Shown in pieces: positions 22,688-33,174 of a DNA stretch of 64,000 nt; positions within the stretch are counted from its first letter, which is position 1; every line of letters begins with the position of its first letter. The position numbers and the translations under genes are program-made. Under the pieces are notes generated by a model that was not told where the DNA came from, searched no databases, and was given only the letters and a program-made list of their open reading frames with translations. Source of the stretch: Xenoacremonium recifei (lineage: Eukaryota; Ascomycota; Sordariomycetes; Hypocreales; Nectriaceae); assembly GCA_012184525.1 (NCBI GenBank), contig WOFQ01000009.1, positions 186,001 to 250,000 on the forward strand, written 5' to 3'.

Positions 22688-24387
22688 TCACGAACGACCA
22701 CAATAGACGTATGCCGCGTATGTTGCGCACGCAGCATATCCCGAGGCTAATGTCATAAGCATGGGCCATTGGAACTCGCCTGGTCGGGCCCAGATGATCG
22801 TCGATGCGTAAGACAACAGCTCGAATAGGTTCTGAGTGGAAGCTTCGGCCGTTGAGAAGGCGCCTCGGTTCGAACTCTCAACCTCCTATGAAAGCGTAGT
22901 CAGTAGGCCTGTCTATCCAGGGTACATGGTTTGATCAAACTTACATCCTGAATGATGTATTGTATGGCAAGGTCGAAGCCCCAGAGACCAATTCGGCTCA
23001 ACACCACTCCCGAAATGAGCCCTATCAGAGCAACAGTTCCAGTCTTTCCTGCAATCAAAAAGCAGGCAACTCCAATTGTAAGCCACACGGTTTGCCATAT
23101 AATGCTGACGCTGCCCGTTCGGACGCTACCGAGCCAGTTCATCATCTTTGGGGAGATCCAAGTGGCGCTGAGCTCTGAAATAGTCGATATCGTCCGTGCA
23201 ATGCCAACGCCTAACGAGCTGAATCCTGATGCCAGAAGAAATGCAATCATTCTGCCGGAGAATGACAAGACTGTGAAGTGCAGAAAGGCGTATGACAGAG
23301 ACGGTAGAAAGGCCTGGTGCCTGATATATAAGCCAAAGGAGGACCAAGGGAATATTTTTGAGAGTATAGAGAGAATCTGAGACCAAAGAGGGGATTTCGG
23401 AGGCGTATCCATTTCAAATTCGTTGCTCCTGATTGCAGAATACTCCTGCTCGTCGACTTCGCCTGCCTTGCTTCTGCCTTGTTGTAGGGATGGAACAAGC
23501 TTGTATACCTTTGGAAGGTCAGTCAGATGGTTCAAAAGTATACAAAGCAAAATTCGACACCTTTTCTATGCACGTATACTCTGCAAATATCGAGCCAACG
23601 TTCATTGCCATGGTTATCCAAATGGCTATGATGGTCGAGAACTGGTCGATGGAGGCGATGAGAAAAGGACTCAACAGCTTGCAGGTCAAGTCTATCCTCC
23701 GGATCTGAGCATTGAGATCTACTCTGGTTGTCAGACGAGTTGGGTTTTGGAATCGAAAGAAAAATTACCTCGCCGGCCTTCATCGTGTCCTTCCGTGATC
23801 TCAACAACCTAAAGTAATTATTGGCACCCTGTCATTTGATGGCGATGACGATGACCTACCCAATCTCTTGTGACAGAAACCTGGTTCATGATAGAGCATA
23901 GCTTCTCGACGCCAGCGAGCAAAACTATGATGGCAAACAGAGAATGATTTATCCAGGAACCATAATTCTGAAGTCTTTCTAATATTAGAAAGATGGCGCA
24001 TGATGTGGCAATCGCTGTGCGTTCGCCGATTATGGAAGCTCTGACAATGAAGAGGCGATCTCCCTTGTCGATCCATAGTCCAATTGCAGGAGACAACGTG
24101 ATTGCAGCTGCGGCCCGGACAAGAGCGTAGACAGAGACCGGCATCAGCGTGTCAGGATAAATCGACGTAAGGAAAAGGACTGAGCCGAATTCAAAAAGAC
24201 GGGAATTCCACGCGGATAGGAAGTGCGAAATGCAGAGACGAACAACCACTGATTTTGAGAGCGTAGACTCTTCAGCAAGCTTCGGAGCCGGCTCCGTCTC
24301 GAATCCTTCCTCGAGCTGCGAGTCGTCCTGCGAGGGCGTGAGGAGACGCTCGCCGGCCTGGCTGTCTGTCTCATCTGAGTGCGCCAT
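22688..24387 (-). CDS. Ferroportin-like (SLC40) transporter
   Basis: Five exons: 24387-23860, 23808-23769, 23721-23561, 23508-22945 and 22885-22688 (496 aa). An acidic head (~45 residues) precedes a series of hydrophobic helices. Family marks include LSAWNSRLFEFGSVLFLTSIYP in helix 1, SPAIGLWIDKGDRL, VSVTRDWVVEI, DLNAQIRRIDLTCKLLSPFL and, in the last exon, RGAFSTAEASTQNLFELLSY. These match ferroportin-1 family proteins, which export ferrous iron and other divalent metals. Fungal members are plasma-membrane or vacuolar and poorly studied. The 40-nt second exon and the 47-nt intron after it are the least certain points: the acceptor must be CAGAG rather than the first CAG, because the latter brings in a stop. 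The last exon is needed to complete the family domain. Confidence 0.85.
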
Positions 24388-25300
24388 CTCTAGCCAAAAA
24401 GGACCAGCTCCTCATGGGGGATCAGCTGCTGTCGAAGGCCCGTCAGTTGGATCCTCAGGATCCCAGGCGTATTTGAAGGAGAAATGTTTTGTCGCATGAT
24501 GAGGATCATTGCGCGTTGGCATTGACCCGCCTGGCCCACAAGGCTTAGGGACACTGCCACCCGGCACCTACATTTGCCCTGCGAAAACTGCAGAGCCTTG
24601 ACAAGGTGAGTGTTTTATCGTGAAAGGAGGCAACTTTGCACCAGTCTGAAGTATCCAGCGTACAGAAAGTACCAGCATATACGTGGAGCTTCTTAGGAGT
24701 TTGCTTGTTGCTGTGGGTGTTCCGATACGTTATTAAGGCGAGAAAGCCCAGGCAGGGCCTAGAGAACAGAAATGTATTTTCTATGGATTCCAAGTCGGGT
24801 TACCGCGGCTCAAGACATGTTTCATTCGGTTTGATACGAAACTACAGGTGGCTGAGTCCCCTTCTGCATATTTGAACCGTCTTGAGAAACCCGCAACGGA
24901 TTTGCAATCCGAAACCAGCAAACACTGACTTTAGTGACAAGTAGGACCATTTCTTGGATGCTCAGCCCCGCCATACAGGGTGGCCGGAACCGCCTAGGCA
25001 TGCTAGTCGACCTTCTTGCCAGTGACGATTGTCTTGTAAAGTCTGTGGCTGCTCAGCTGGCCGACAACTTGTTTATTCGACACAAACTGGCCTACGACCG
25101 CCTCTTCTCAAAGTTCCTCTTGGGTTTCTCGAGACCAAAATCGAGCGTGGTGACGATACCCGAGCTGGCACCACAAAGGGAAACCCGCCCCACCAACCAG
25201 ACCGGCTGGCCAACCAGCGAGCGCACAGCCATTTTCAATCATCTGATTGGACCACAGCCGTCTGTCAACGTCTTCTGGTCAACACACCTGGCATGTCGTT

Positions 25301-25345
25301 CCTTCCTCTTCCTTTCCCTTCCTGCCTTCCTTCCTTCCTTTATAT
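25301..25345. repeat. CCTT-type low-complexity tract
   Basis: A pyrimidine-only run dominated by TTCCTT units on the plus strand, a simple repeat. A second, CTT/CTC-type run lies at 25546-25583. Confidence 0.8.
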
Positions 25346-25545
25346 ATTCCAATACTTCCTCTCCCGTTGCCCCGGGTCCCCCGAGGACTTTTAGTCCAAC
25401 GAGGTAGTAAGTGACGCTTCCTTCCGAAGTTCCCAGTTCGAATCCTAGTACTGACAATTTTGTAGCCCAACGCCTCCCACTCCGTAAGGTTTGGGCAGGT
25501 TCAGGTAACCGGGGCCTTCCCTTTTTTTTTTGGTAAGCGTCCCTC

Positions 25546-25583
25546 TGCCTTCTCCTTCTCCTTCTCCTTTTCCTTCTTTTCTA
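25546..25583. repeat. CTTCTC-type microsatellite
   Basis: Imperfect tandem CCTTCT units on the plus strand, followed by TTTT-containing variants. A simple pyrimidine repeat with no coding role visible. Confidence 0.8.
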
Positions 25584-26239
25584 TTTACAGCTTCAAGTGA
25601 TTACTGAGCTGCTATCGCTTCCTGTAGGGAGGAGAAAGGGCCCTCCCTTGAACCCCTATACTACTCCTTGAATGTTGAATGCCTGTCAACATCGATGATG
25701 TCTTTCAAATCTCAATCAATGGCTTCCTATTATCCTCGTAGAATACTTGGAAAACAGCTCCCCCGGTACCCGCTCCTACATAACTTCAAGCAACTGACTG
25801 CTCGTTCCACGCATACAGCGTATTACGTTCAATCAACACGGAATATCCATTGTGAAATCTTCCTTAGGGGTTTTCTTAACATGTCCAGACTTGCTAGAGG
25901 ACTTGGCTTGTGGGTCTTCGGGGGGGATGGACGGCAAACCTCAAAAGCACTTCACATCTGCAGCCTGGGCGTAAGACAGTGAATCACGAACAACTCAACC
26001 ACGTGAAGAGCAAGCCCTGAACAAATAAATTTCACGCACAAAATATGATTTTCATTATTCTTTCTCTCTCTCTTCATCCCTCAAACCAAACTGAATCAAT
26101 TCAGTTCCGTTAAAACTCTCCGTCTTCCCCATCCTCCATCATCCAACCAAGTTTGGCAATCAGCGCCAGGGCAACAGTACCTCAGGTCGCCCCGACTGAG
26201 CCCCAGAGCGCGACCGATAACCAGACACCAAGCGGAACA

Positions 26240-26795
26240 ATGGCCGACATGTCATCTTTTCGGTAATGCTATCAGTAATCTTGCTCGATTTCGCAAAGGG
26301 CTAACCACGTTCACCAGGTCACAAACTTCGCAGACGGTCGCGCCCCCGAGCCCTGGATCAAACTCTGCAAGCCCGCGATCCATTATGAGACAGGAAAACG
26401 AGGTTGTCTCGCCCACGGCAAGCGAGGCCTACACCGAGCCGTCGTCGGTGTCTGGGGTTTCTGAACACTTGGAAAATTCGTGGAATATCGCCCGTCTGGA
26501 AGGGGTTATAGGACAGCTGTCTACTCAAATCGGACAGCTATCTACACAGCTATCTACCCAATTCGGACAGCTGACTATTCAACTCGAAGAGCTGTCTACC
26601 CAATTTGAACAGATGACTATTCAACTCAGAGAGCTGGTGACTCAAATGCGAGAACTGACTACTCAACTTGCACGGCTTTCCACCGAATGCGAGCACCTCT
26701 CTCCTGAAGTTGCGCAGCTGACTCTTCAATTTGCGCAGCTGTCTCTTCTAGTTGCACAAGTGCTTCCTCCGCTTGTACAGTTTTCGAGCAACTGA
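26240..26795 (+). CDS. Coiled-coil protein built of heptads from 21-nt repeats
   Basis: Two inferred exons, 26240-26262 and 26318-26795 (166 aa). The 55-nt intron (GTAATG donor, GGCTAACC branch, CAG acceptor) joins MADMSSFR to SQTSQTVAPPSPGSN. A disordered Ser/Pro-rich head (to ~residue 75) is followed by about eleven consecutive seven-residue units of the type QLSTQxG / QLTIQLE, with Leu or Ile/Phe at a and d positions. This predicts a continuous parallel coiled coil, probably an oligomerisation stalk. The tail VLPPLVQFSSN ends it. No catalytic motif is present and the family is not recognised. At DNA level the units are 21-nt repeats (26511-26790), so length may vary between strains. If the intron is not used, translation could begin at the in-frame ATG at 26385. 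Confidence 0.6.
26511..26790 (+). repeat. 21-nt coding minisatellite
   Basis: Successive 21-nt units beginning GGACAGCTGTCTACTCAAAT-like, each coding one heptad. One unit is extended by 12 nt. Divergence rises toward the 3' end, suggesting expansion from the 5' side. Confidence 0.75.
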
Positions 26796-27656
26796 CTATG
26801 CAGACATAACACCTGTCTGAAAGCGAGATGGATCACTCGGTTTCATTGAATACTCTGGACAGAGTACCGAGAGGCGAGACGCCCCCGGCGTAAAGAACGA
26901 GATGTGGGTTGTCTACGTGTGGAATGAAGGAGATGACGGACTTTGCGCACGTACCGGAGATAGAGATTCACAGTAGGGACAATCCATTACGGGAGGGTAG
27001 CTCTACACTAGATTGGTAGGAATTGAAGATGTGACTACTGCACCATCCTGCTACGAGCCATTACGATAGCGTTATGTTGTCCATACTAAAGTCTCGAGAG
27101 CATTATTCAAGGGGACAGACCTCCAATCCCTGCATCTGTGAATTTGAATGGAAATTCTCCTTGAATGTGGCTCTCAACTTAGAATTCACATGACCAGTTT
27201 ACCTACAGCCGTGCAAGTCTGCTGTCCATGTCCGGCGTGTACCTTACCTTGCAGTCAACATTGTACCCTCCGCATCAAATGATTAACTGCAACTTCTCGA
27301 ATTTCCCATTGGGGTTTCTTGGGCAAGATTTCACGTGGACGCGAGGGCTTTCAGCCGACATGAGGCACCTACCATAAGACATTCCGTACTGGTGTCTGAA
27401 GACCCATGCCCAGAGAGCTGGCAACTCTACTACCATGGACCAGGTCTTTCGAGTTTATGAGAGTCACGCAATCACGAACGGAAACAAGATATGGTTGGGT
27501 CTTTTAAGTGTAAAGACAATTGATGCATAACGAGGGCGCCTGTTGCTGACTGATGTCTTCATAGTTCATGTTCTTACAGTACCCTTACGTATACCGGAAT
27601 ACCCAAGGGACTTGATTGGGACGGCTAGCTAAATGAAATCTGGCATAAATCTATTC
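26796..27656. other. Intergenic
   Basis: About 860 bases with no coding signal. It is the 3' flank of both the coiled-coil gene and the dioxygenase gene (convergent). Confidence 0.5.
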
Positions 27657-28966
27657 TTACTCTGCGTCCAGGGGTGCTCGAGGTGCCGTATTGTTCACCT
27701 GAATGCCTCCTCGCTTTTTCTCCTTACTGTCTGGCATGGGCAGGATCCAACCTCCTTCGGTCTCAGGAGTCGATAGCCACAGTCGAAGGAGATGTCTTCG
27801 AGGAGCTGGCGGTAGGAAATCTGGATTGAGATCAGTACTCCTCTTATTGACGGCACCTGAGATATAGTCTTAGACTTACCTTTGTACTCAGTCCTTGCGT
27901 GCAACAAATGGTTGTTGCTGACCAACTGAATGTCACCCTCCTCGAGGATCATGTGGAGCGCCAGCCGTTGGCAGGTTTCCTCGAGAACGGTCATCGCATG
28001 TTTTTGCTCCTCGCTCAGGGCTGGAATGAGGCCCTTGTCAGAGAAGCGGCTCAAGGATCGCACGAAATAGGGATCCCATTTGCAGTAGACTCGGTTCTTG
28101 CCGCCGTTTTCAATATAGAACACCGGTTGCCGCAGCCATTCTTCCTGCCCATCTGATGTCTCTCCTTTTCGGTCGAAATACCAGACGGGCTTTGTGAGGA
28201 GCTCCGCCACATCAGGGTTCTCTTTCTGGAGTGTGTTCCAGACGTTGTGAATGCTCACAATGTCGCTTTCACCTCCTTCCTGTGCCCGATGCACGCAAAG
28301 GAGACCAACGATATCGGAATCGTCGGCATGAAAGAACTGTCTAGCCGTCGTTCGGTATATTCTCACACGGTCTATCTGTGTAGCATCGTCTCCGACATCC
28401 TTCACGTGTCCAAGGACATGCCCAAGACCGTTCTGCGATACGAAGTAGCCGAGATAGGTGCCCAGGCCCATGTAAGCGACGGCGTTCTTAAGCGCACCCC
28501 AGACCTTGGCAGGGAAACGCTTGAAAAGGATGAAGCCCTTTCCGTCAATGAGATCCTCTCGCACTTCGGCAAGAACTTTGCTGAGCTTCGGGAGCGGGAA
28601 ATTGCTCTAATTCCTGGTTAACGAAAACATCAATCTCCATTCCAATGGTAGCATTACCTTTGATATGCCGGTTAGAGGAGTTCCGCTGGCGATAAAGCGG
28701 TCTGCTGTGTCACTGAGTTCAAGGATTTCCTCATCCGTAAAGGGGTGTGTCCATCTCTCTGGCTTATGCTCGTAATCCTCCTTCTTCCAGAGTGTTGGCC
28801 CAGAGATCTCTTTCGGGAACTCCGAGTATGGTTTCAATACGTCATACAAAGGCTGATGTTGTCCAGACGTGCGAATACCGTCTGGGAAGATAGATCGCGG
28901 AGCTTCTGAGTTCTTGACAGTGAACGGGAGCTCAGAGGTCTCGGTGACAAGTGCGCCTGGGGCCAT
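27657..28966 (-). CDS. TauD/TfdA-family Fe(II)/2-oxoglutarate dioxygenase
   Basis: Exons 28966-28658, 28606-27880 and 27820-27657 (399 aa). The first acceptor is the TTAG at 28607, giving GISKSNFPLPKLSKVLAEV. The second splice gives HARTEYKDFLPPAPRRHLLRLWLST, the conserved end of the family. The 2-His-1-Asp iron site is visible: H196 and D198 in FFHADDSD, and H339 in LLHARTEY. The 2-oxoglutarate-binding Arg is likely in RRHLLRLW. This fungal subgroup (about 390-420 aa, often called taurine catabolism dioxygenase TauD) hydroxylates small organic acids, sulfonates or secondary-metabolite intermediates. No sulfonate or biosynthetic gene is adjacent, so the substrate is open. No frameshift or missing ligand is seen. 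Confidence 0.9.
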
Positions 28967-30506
28967 TTTGGCACAAACGGTCTGGATCGTCGAATTCGAT
29001 TAAGGGCGGACAGTATGAAGTACCAAAAGTGTATATCAAGGCAGGCGATATGATTTGACGCCTAGTCGTGTTCAATTCTGCCTTGGAATGGGTGCGATGA
29101 CTTCGTGTGGGTAGAACCAATTGCCGAGGGCATTGGCTCTATTATACTCAGAATGTGACGTCCGCTGTCGGAGAACTTCCCCTCAATTGCGTATGCGCAA
29201 GTCAGACTCCGGTTGATCAACAGATTGCGTGCTACTTGGGCTGTATCACGGAGTAGCACGTAACGTTCGCCCGAACGAGCTTGGCGCAGTTGCGCGATCT
29301 GTCTCACATCCAATCATCATCTGATAACTGTGAAATTTATAGGAACTGGGTAACATAACAAGGATGTCCGATTGATATGCCGGAATGACACGGGTAGTGG
29401 TGCAGATGCCCGCCGAAATCATTGGTTGAACCTCCTCGACGAGGAGAGGCTCATGCGATGATGCCTCCGGGCGACGGGCAAGTGATGACGGGCGTGGGCT
29501 GGTCTGGGTTCTCTAACGGCGTACTCCGCAGATCCAATACTACAGAGTAGAAGATTGGAGCGGGGTCTGGATCAAGCAGACAATTGGCCTTCCAACAGCA
29601 TGCCAGTCATCCATACTAATAGTGAGGAGTGCGAAACATGTAATAGGCTGACTATGTGACTTAACAGGTCTGCCGTGACAATCATCAATAGTCGAGTCAC
29701 TTCCTTTGAACTTGAGCAGTCTGAGGAGATGAGTAGCTCGCCCAGCAGTTTACTTTCAGCGCACGTTGGAACCGGCTCTGATGGCGTGCTTTCTGGTAGA
29801 AGCACGACTGAGACACATCCATCACGTGGGGTCGAACAATCAAATAATCATAAGCAAACGAACTTAGATGTGAATGAATTTGGCATTTGGAAATTGTTCA
29901 GAATGTTGTCTGTCCCAGTGATGTTTACGATCTTGTTGACTCCACTTCAATCTATTTTGTCGTAGCAAACAACATGCAAGCTCGAGGTATCCCAAGCTGA
30001 TGGCTCCGTGAGATTAGCTTCGAATTACGTTGTGAGGTGGAAAGTCTTGATTTATTACTAATCTGCTCCGGCGCTCGATTTCGGCAACGCGCCATGTTAC
30101 GTGCCTGCCACATCATGTGACATCTGCCTCGCTCCAGCAAAATGACATCCTCGTCACGACAAAGTCTGGAACCAGAGAAGAGAGACAAAAACAGTAAGTC
30201 GAGTGTGTATATTAAGAAGAGAGAAAAATGCCTGTCTGGCTCCAGTGTCGGAGATACCTTAAGTAGCTAGTAATAAGACGGAAACTGCACCCACACCTTC
30301 CTTCCTCGCACCGGCCCCGACATGCGTCACGTCTATCTAGGTCCCAGCGAAATGGTTATGTCCTTTCGTTCAATCTGTCTCATTCCGTCCAAAAGCAATC
30401 GTCCTCATTGCGTCGTTGTCCTGCCGCGTTCCATCAAAATTGTCCTTTCCGTAGTTCGCCTTTCTTTCCATGCCCATCGCACCCGTCTTGACCACTGAAT
30501 GTTCGA
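28967..30506. other. Intergenic, no supported gene
   Basis: About 1.5 kb. A frame at 29675-29965 ends in a hydrophobic segment (LFRMLSVPVMFTILLTPLQSIL) and is preceded by an acceptor-like TTAACAG, but no donor exon joins it to a clean ATG, so it is not called. The bases just above 28967 should hold the dioxygenase promoter. Confidence 0.4.
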
Positions 30507-31261
30507 TCACGTCTCTCTGTAGTCTATTGCGTCCGCGAATTTGCCGCACCATGACTTCATCTTTTTGTACTTGTCTCTGTTTTGCTCCAATTCCGCCTCT
30601 GTCTGTTCAAACTTCCTTTTTGTCTCAGCGAGTTCAGCCTTGGTATCAGCGAGTTCCGTCCTCGTATTGGCGAGTTCTGTCCTGGCGTTGGCGAGTTCTG
30701 TCCTGGCGTTGGCGAGTTCTGTCCTGGCGTTGGCGACTTCTGTTCTCGTGCTATGGATTGTTTGCCAGACGGCTCTGTTTGCCTCCCCGGACGCGTCCCG
30801 GTCTTTTGCTGTCTCTTCGCGGATCGCGTCTAACTCTGCCTTGAGTTTTCTATGGCCGTCTCAACCGCGGCTATTCGCGTGTCGTTATCTGACTCATCCT
30901 TGTCTGATGCGGGTGGTGAACTTTTTCTGATTCTAGGGCCTGTCGGGCTCTCGTCGTCGGAGTCATCCAGCCAGCTTCGTTTCGTGGTTGCATTCCGCTT
31001 CAGAGTGTCTTGTCTCGCTGTAGAGGATGATTGGTGCGTGTCCACGATGTAGCGGTTCACCATGGCCTGCACAGCGGATGCCGGGATCTTGCTGGGCGTT
31101 GTGTCTTGTACCGTGGGGAGTGTCTTGCGGGGCATCTTTCCGCCATGCTTGGGTCTGTTGTTGGCGGCGGTATCCTTTCCGGAGCCTTCGTATGCGAAGT
31201 CAGGGTATTCTCGCAACTCCCTTGACTTCTTCAGTTTCTTTTTATGTCTGTCTGTACCCAT
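30507..31261 (-). CDS. Coiled-coil protein, apparently frameshifted between its two halves
   Basis: Reading starts at 31261 (MGTDRHKKKLKKSRELREYP) with a basic, disordered head that passes SWLDDSDDESPTGPRIRK and runs to RIAAVETAIEN, then reaches a stop near 30830. The next frame continues at once as LKAELDAIREETAKDRDASG, then tandem TELANAR heptads, then QTEAELEQNRDKYKKMK and a stop at 30507. A single missing base in the A-run around 30846-30849 (minus strand) would make one ~250-aa coiled-coil protein. This is either a real frameshift or an assembly error in a homopolymer. A weak intron (GTTCAC donor, CAG acceptor) could also bypass it, but would delete well-formed coding sequence. Product family unknown. 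The heptads suggest a structural or oligomerising role. Confidence 0.5.
30625..30750 (-). repeat. Tandem 21-nt repeat encoding TELANAR heptads
   Basis: Six head-to-tail 21-nt units start at 30625, 30646, 30667, 30688, 30709 and 30730. The three central ones are nearly identical and the outer ones have diverged. On the minus strand each unit encodes one seven-residue coiled-coil heptad. Confidence 0.85.
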
Positions 31262-32008
31262 TTTGTCGAGTTCGTTTTGTCTGGGAACGTGTTATTGGGA
31301 CGATATTTGACAAGAACGGGGATGAGTGGATGGTGTGTTGTGGAGATGATGTAGGAAAGAAGAAAGATTTTGTGAGGGAGGTCTGAGTGAAGCTTGTTTT
31401 TTACAGTGTGTGTGAGCTCCTTCCCTCAGTTCGTGGTTAGAGTTATGATTCACTGCCAGTTATTAGAGCAATTTGTCAGTTGCTGCACTCGTAATGCTCT
31501 CGATTGACACTAGGTGCCAAAACCCATGCCGCACACTTCTGAAATGGGTGCAACAGAATGGGTGCATTCATTTGAGGTTTCATAAAGCACAATTGGCGAG
31601 TCCGTTGAGGTTCATTTTCAACGAAAAAGTTTTATTGATACGGAAACGGCATTGGCCTTCTTACCGAAAGTCAACAATCATCGGGCGTGGGCGAGCGCTA
31701 GTCCATGTTTGCTTCAAACTGCAGCATGATGGCGATAGAACGCAAACAAATATGTCGATCTTGATTGAATTTTAATCTAGTGGATTGTTTTTGGGTCATT
31801 CTTTTGATCTTGATCATCAGATGCCAAACATTCATTTTTCCTCCGAATGCAAACACAGCATCGCATCCAGTATTTATGTCGGCGCCGTGACTCTAGTCTT
31901 CTGCCCCACCCCTTCTGTTCTCCTACAAAAGTAGAGTAGTCTATTTGCTGAACCCTTGCGTGTTACTTCGGTCGGGTACAACCGAAAGCAGCAGCTCAGG
32001 CGATTAGT
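31262..32008. other. Intergenic
   Basis: About 750 bases that include the promoter side of the frameshifted coiled-coil gene. Only short frames occur and no known product is seen. Confidence 0.4.
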
Positions 32009-32259
32009 ATGTCGACTCTCGAGCCAGCAGGCTCCAGAACAGTTGGTATGTAATGCACCATCCTGCCAGTTTCCCGCCAAACGACTCCGAAAGCGGACCG
32101 TTCATTACTTTTGCTGACACTTTGCTCATCTTAGGTCGGCCTATTGGAGCTACCAGGTTTCCTCTCGGCACATCGGGTGCTCGCGAACAATCGAACCGCG
32201 ACACGGCCCAACCAAACGATGACGAGGAATCAAAACCCGAGGTTGAAATGCCTATATAG
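32009..32259 (+). CDS. Possible small two-exon protein (53 aa)
   Basis: A tentative model with exons 32009-32045 and 32135-32259. The 89-nt intron has a GTATGT donor, a GCTGAC branch and a CTTAG acceptor. The product, MSTLEPAGSRTV joined to GRPIGATRFPLGTSGAREQS with an acidic tail, has no recognised family and is probably disordered. It is called mainly because the splice signals are strong and the frame stays open across them. It could equally be a non-coding spliced transcript or the end of a decayed gene, since it borders a degenerate region. Confidence 0.3.
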
Positions 32260-32696
32260 CACAAGATTCAGAAGTCGCATGGAATTATTTTAAGTGAAGT
32301 GGAAAGGCAAAGATCGTTACAGTTGGGAGTTTGAGGCCGATCTTCAAGAGGAATTCCCGGCACTTGTCTACTATAGGAGGGGTAGGCGGATAAGAGCAAC
32401 TAAGCTGAAATAGTTTATTGGTTTCCGCATCTTAAAGTACAGACGCGATCTTCACAGGGGTCATCAGTTCAAGCCAGCGTGGTTGCTTGATACCAACAAC
32501 GACTAGGATGTCAGCGTTAGACCTAATATATTCTTATAAGAAAATAGTCTTTGCTTTTTCTCTTCTTGTCTGAATTTGTTTAAAGTGCTTATTTTAATAA
32601 ACTATAAAACATCCTCCCTTAAAATTTAGCCAGACCAGTAACGAGTGTCTCCGTCAATAATTATTGTAGATCACAAATCCTTTCAAACTGGGGTTA

Positions 32697-32820
32697 CATG
32701 GTAAGGGATTTGGTTAAATTAGGTATATGATTCAGGATCCAGAATACGGATTTGGATAGGGGATCCAGATTAGAGAACATAGGTCTAGGCGGGGGATAAG
32801 GGATAAGGTTAGGTCTATCA
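32697..32820 (+). repeat. Degenerate GGAT/AGGGATA-type repeat tract, left
   Basis: A purine-rich stretch with loosely repeated elements such as GGGATTTGG, GGATCCAGAATA, GGATAGGGGATCC and GGGGGATAAGGGATAAGG. It is repetitive but too diverged for a clear unit length. A similar tract, reversed, lies at 35090-35235. Confidence 0.4.
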
Positions 32821-32829
32821 TCTGCGTAA

Positions 32830-33174
32830 AAGAGACTGGAATGGGAGCCGGTCCATGAAAATCTCTTGCGGATTGCGGCGAAATATGGGCTTACAGCGGC
32901 AGAGTTCATTTACTACCTGACCATTCCATCGCCAACAGGAAGCGGCCTTCATGTTTTCTACCCCTTCTATATCCTTTCCAAGCCACAAGCTCAACACATG
33001 GGGTGGGACTGGAACTCGCTAAGAAAAATGGCTCTTCAAATGTTGGAAAACCTGCGCACTGGCTGCAATCGACATGCCGAAGCTCTTGGCCTTCGTGAAC
33101 CATACGTGGATGAGGTCAAGCTGATCTATTGGAGGCGTGAGGTCCCCGGCACCCACAACTTGGAAGAAGGTTAG
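32830..33174 (+). pseudogene. Gene fragment containing a YVDEVKLIYW motif
   Basis: The frame is open from just after a stop at 32827 to a stop at 33172-33174. It reads WEPVHENLLRIAAKYGL, then FIYYLTIPSPTGSGLHVFYP, and ends REPYVDEVKLIYWRREVPG with a short tail. The composition is protein-like, but there is no credible start and it stops abruptly. The REPYVDEVKLIYW block is repeated in the fragment at 34370-34951. The family is unknown. It is probably one half of a broken gene. Confidence 0.45.

Larger units (their letters stand above)
24388..26239. other. Intergenic with low-complexity tracts and a possible Pol III unit
   Basis: About 1.85 kb without a supported protein gene. It contains pyrimidine-rich tracts (25301-25345 and 25546-25583). 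It also holds a combination of A-box-like (25391-25403) and B-box-like (25432-25444) sequences followed by a ten-T run (25522-25531). Near 26060-26130 is a pyrimidine-rich leader before the coiled-coil gene. Confidence 0.45.

Noticed and set aside
29572..29965. Open frame with a hydrophobic C-terminal segment and an upstream acceptor-like TTAACAG
   Set aside because: No exon with an ATG can be joined in the right phase; the short ATG exon nearby leads to a stop.
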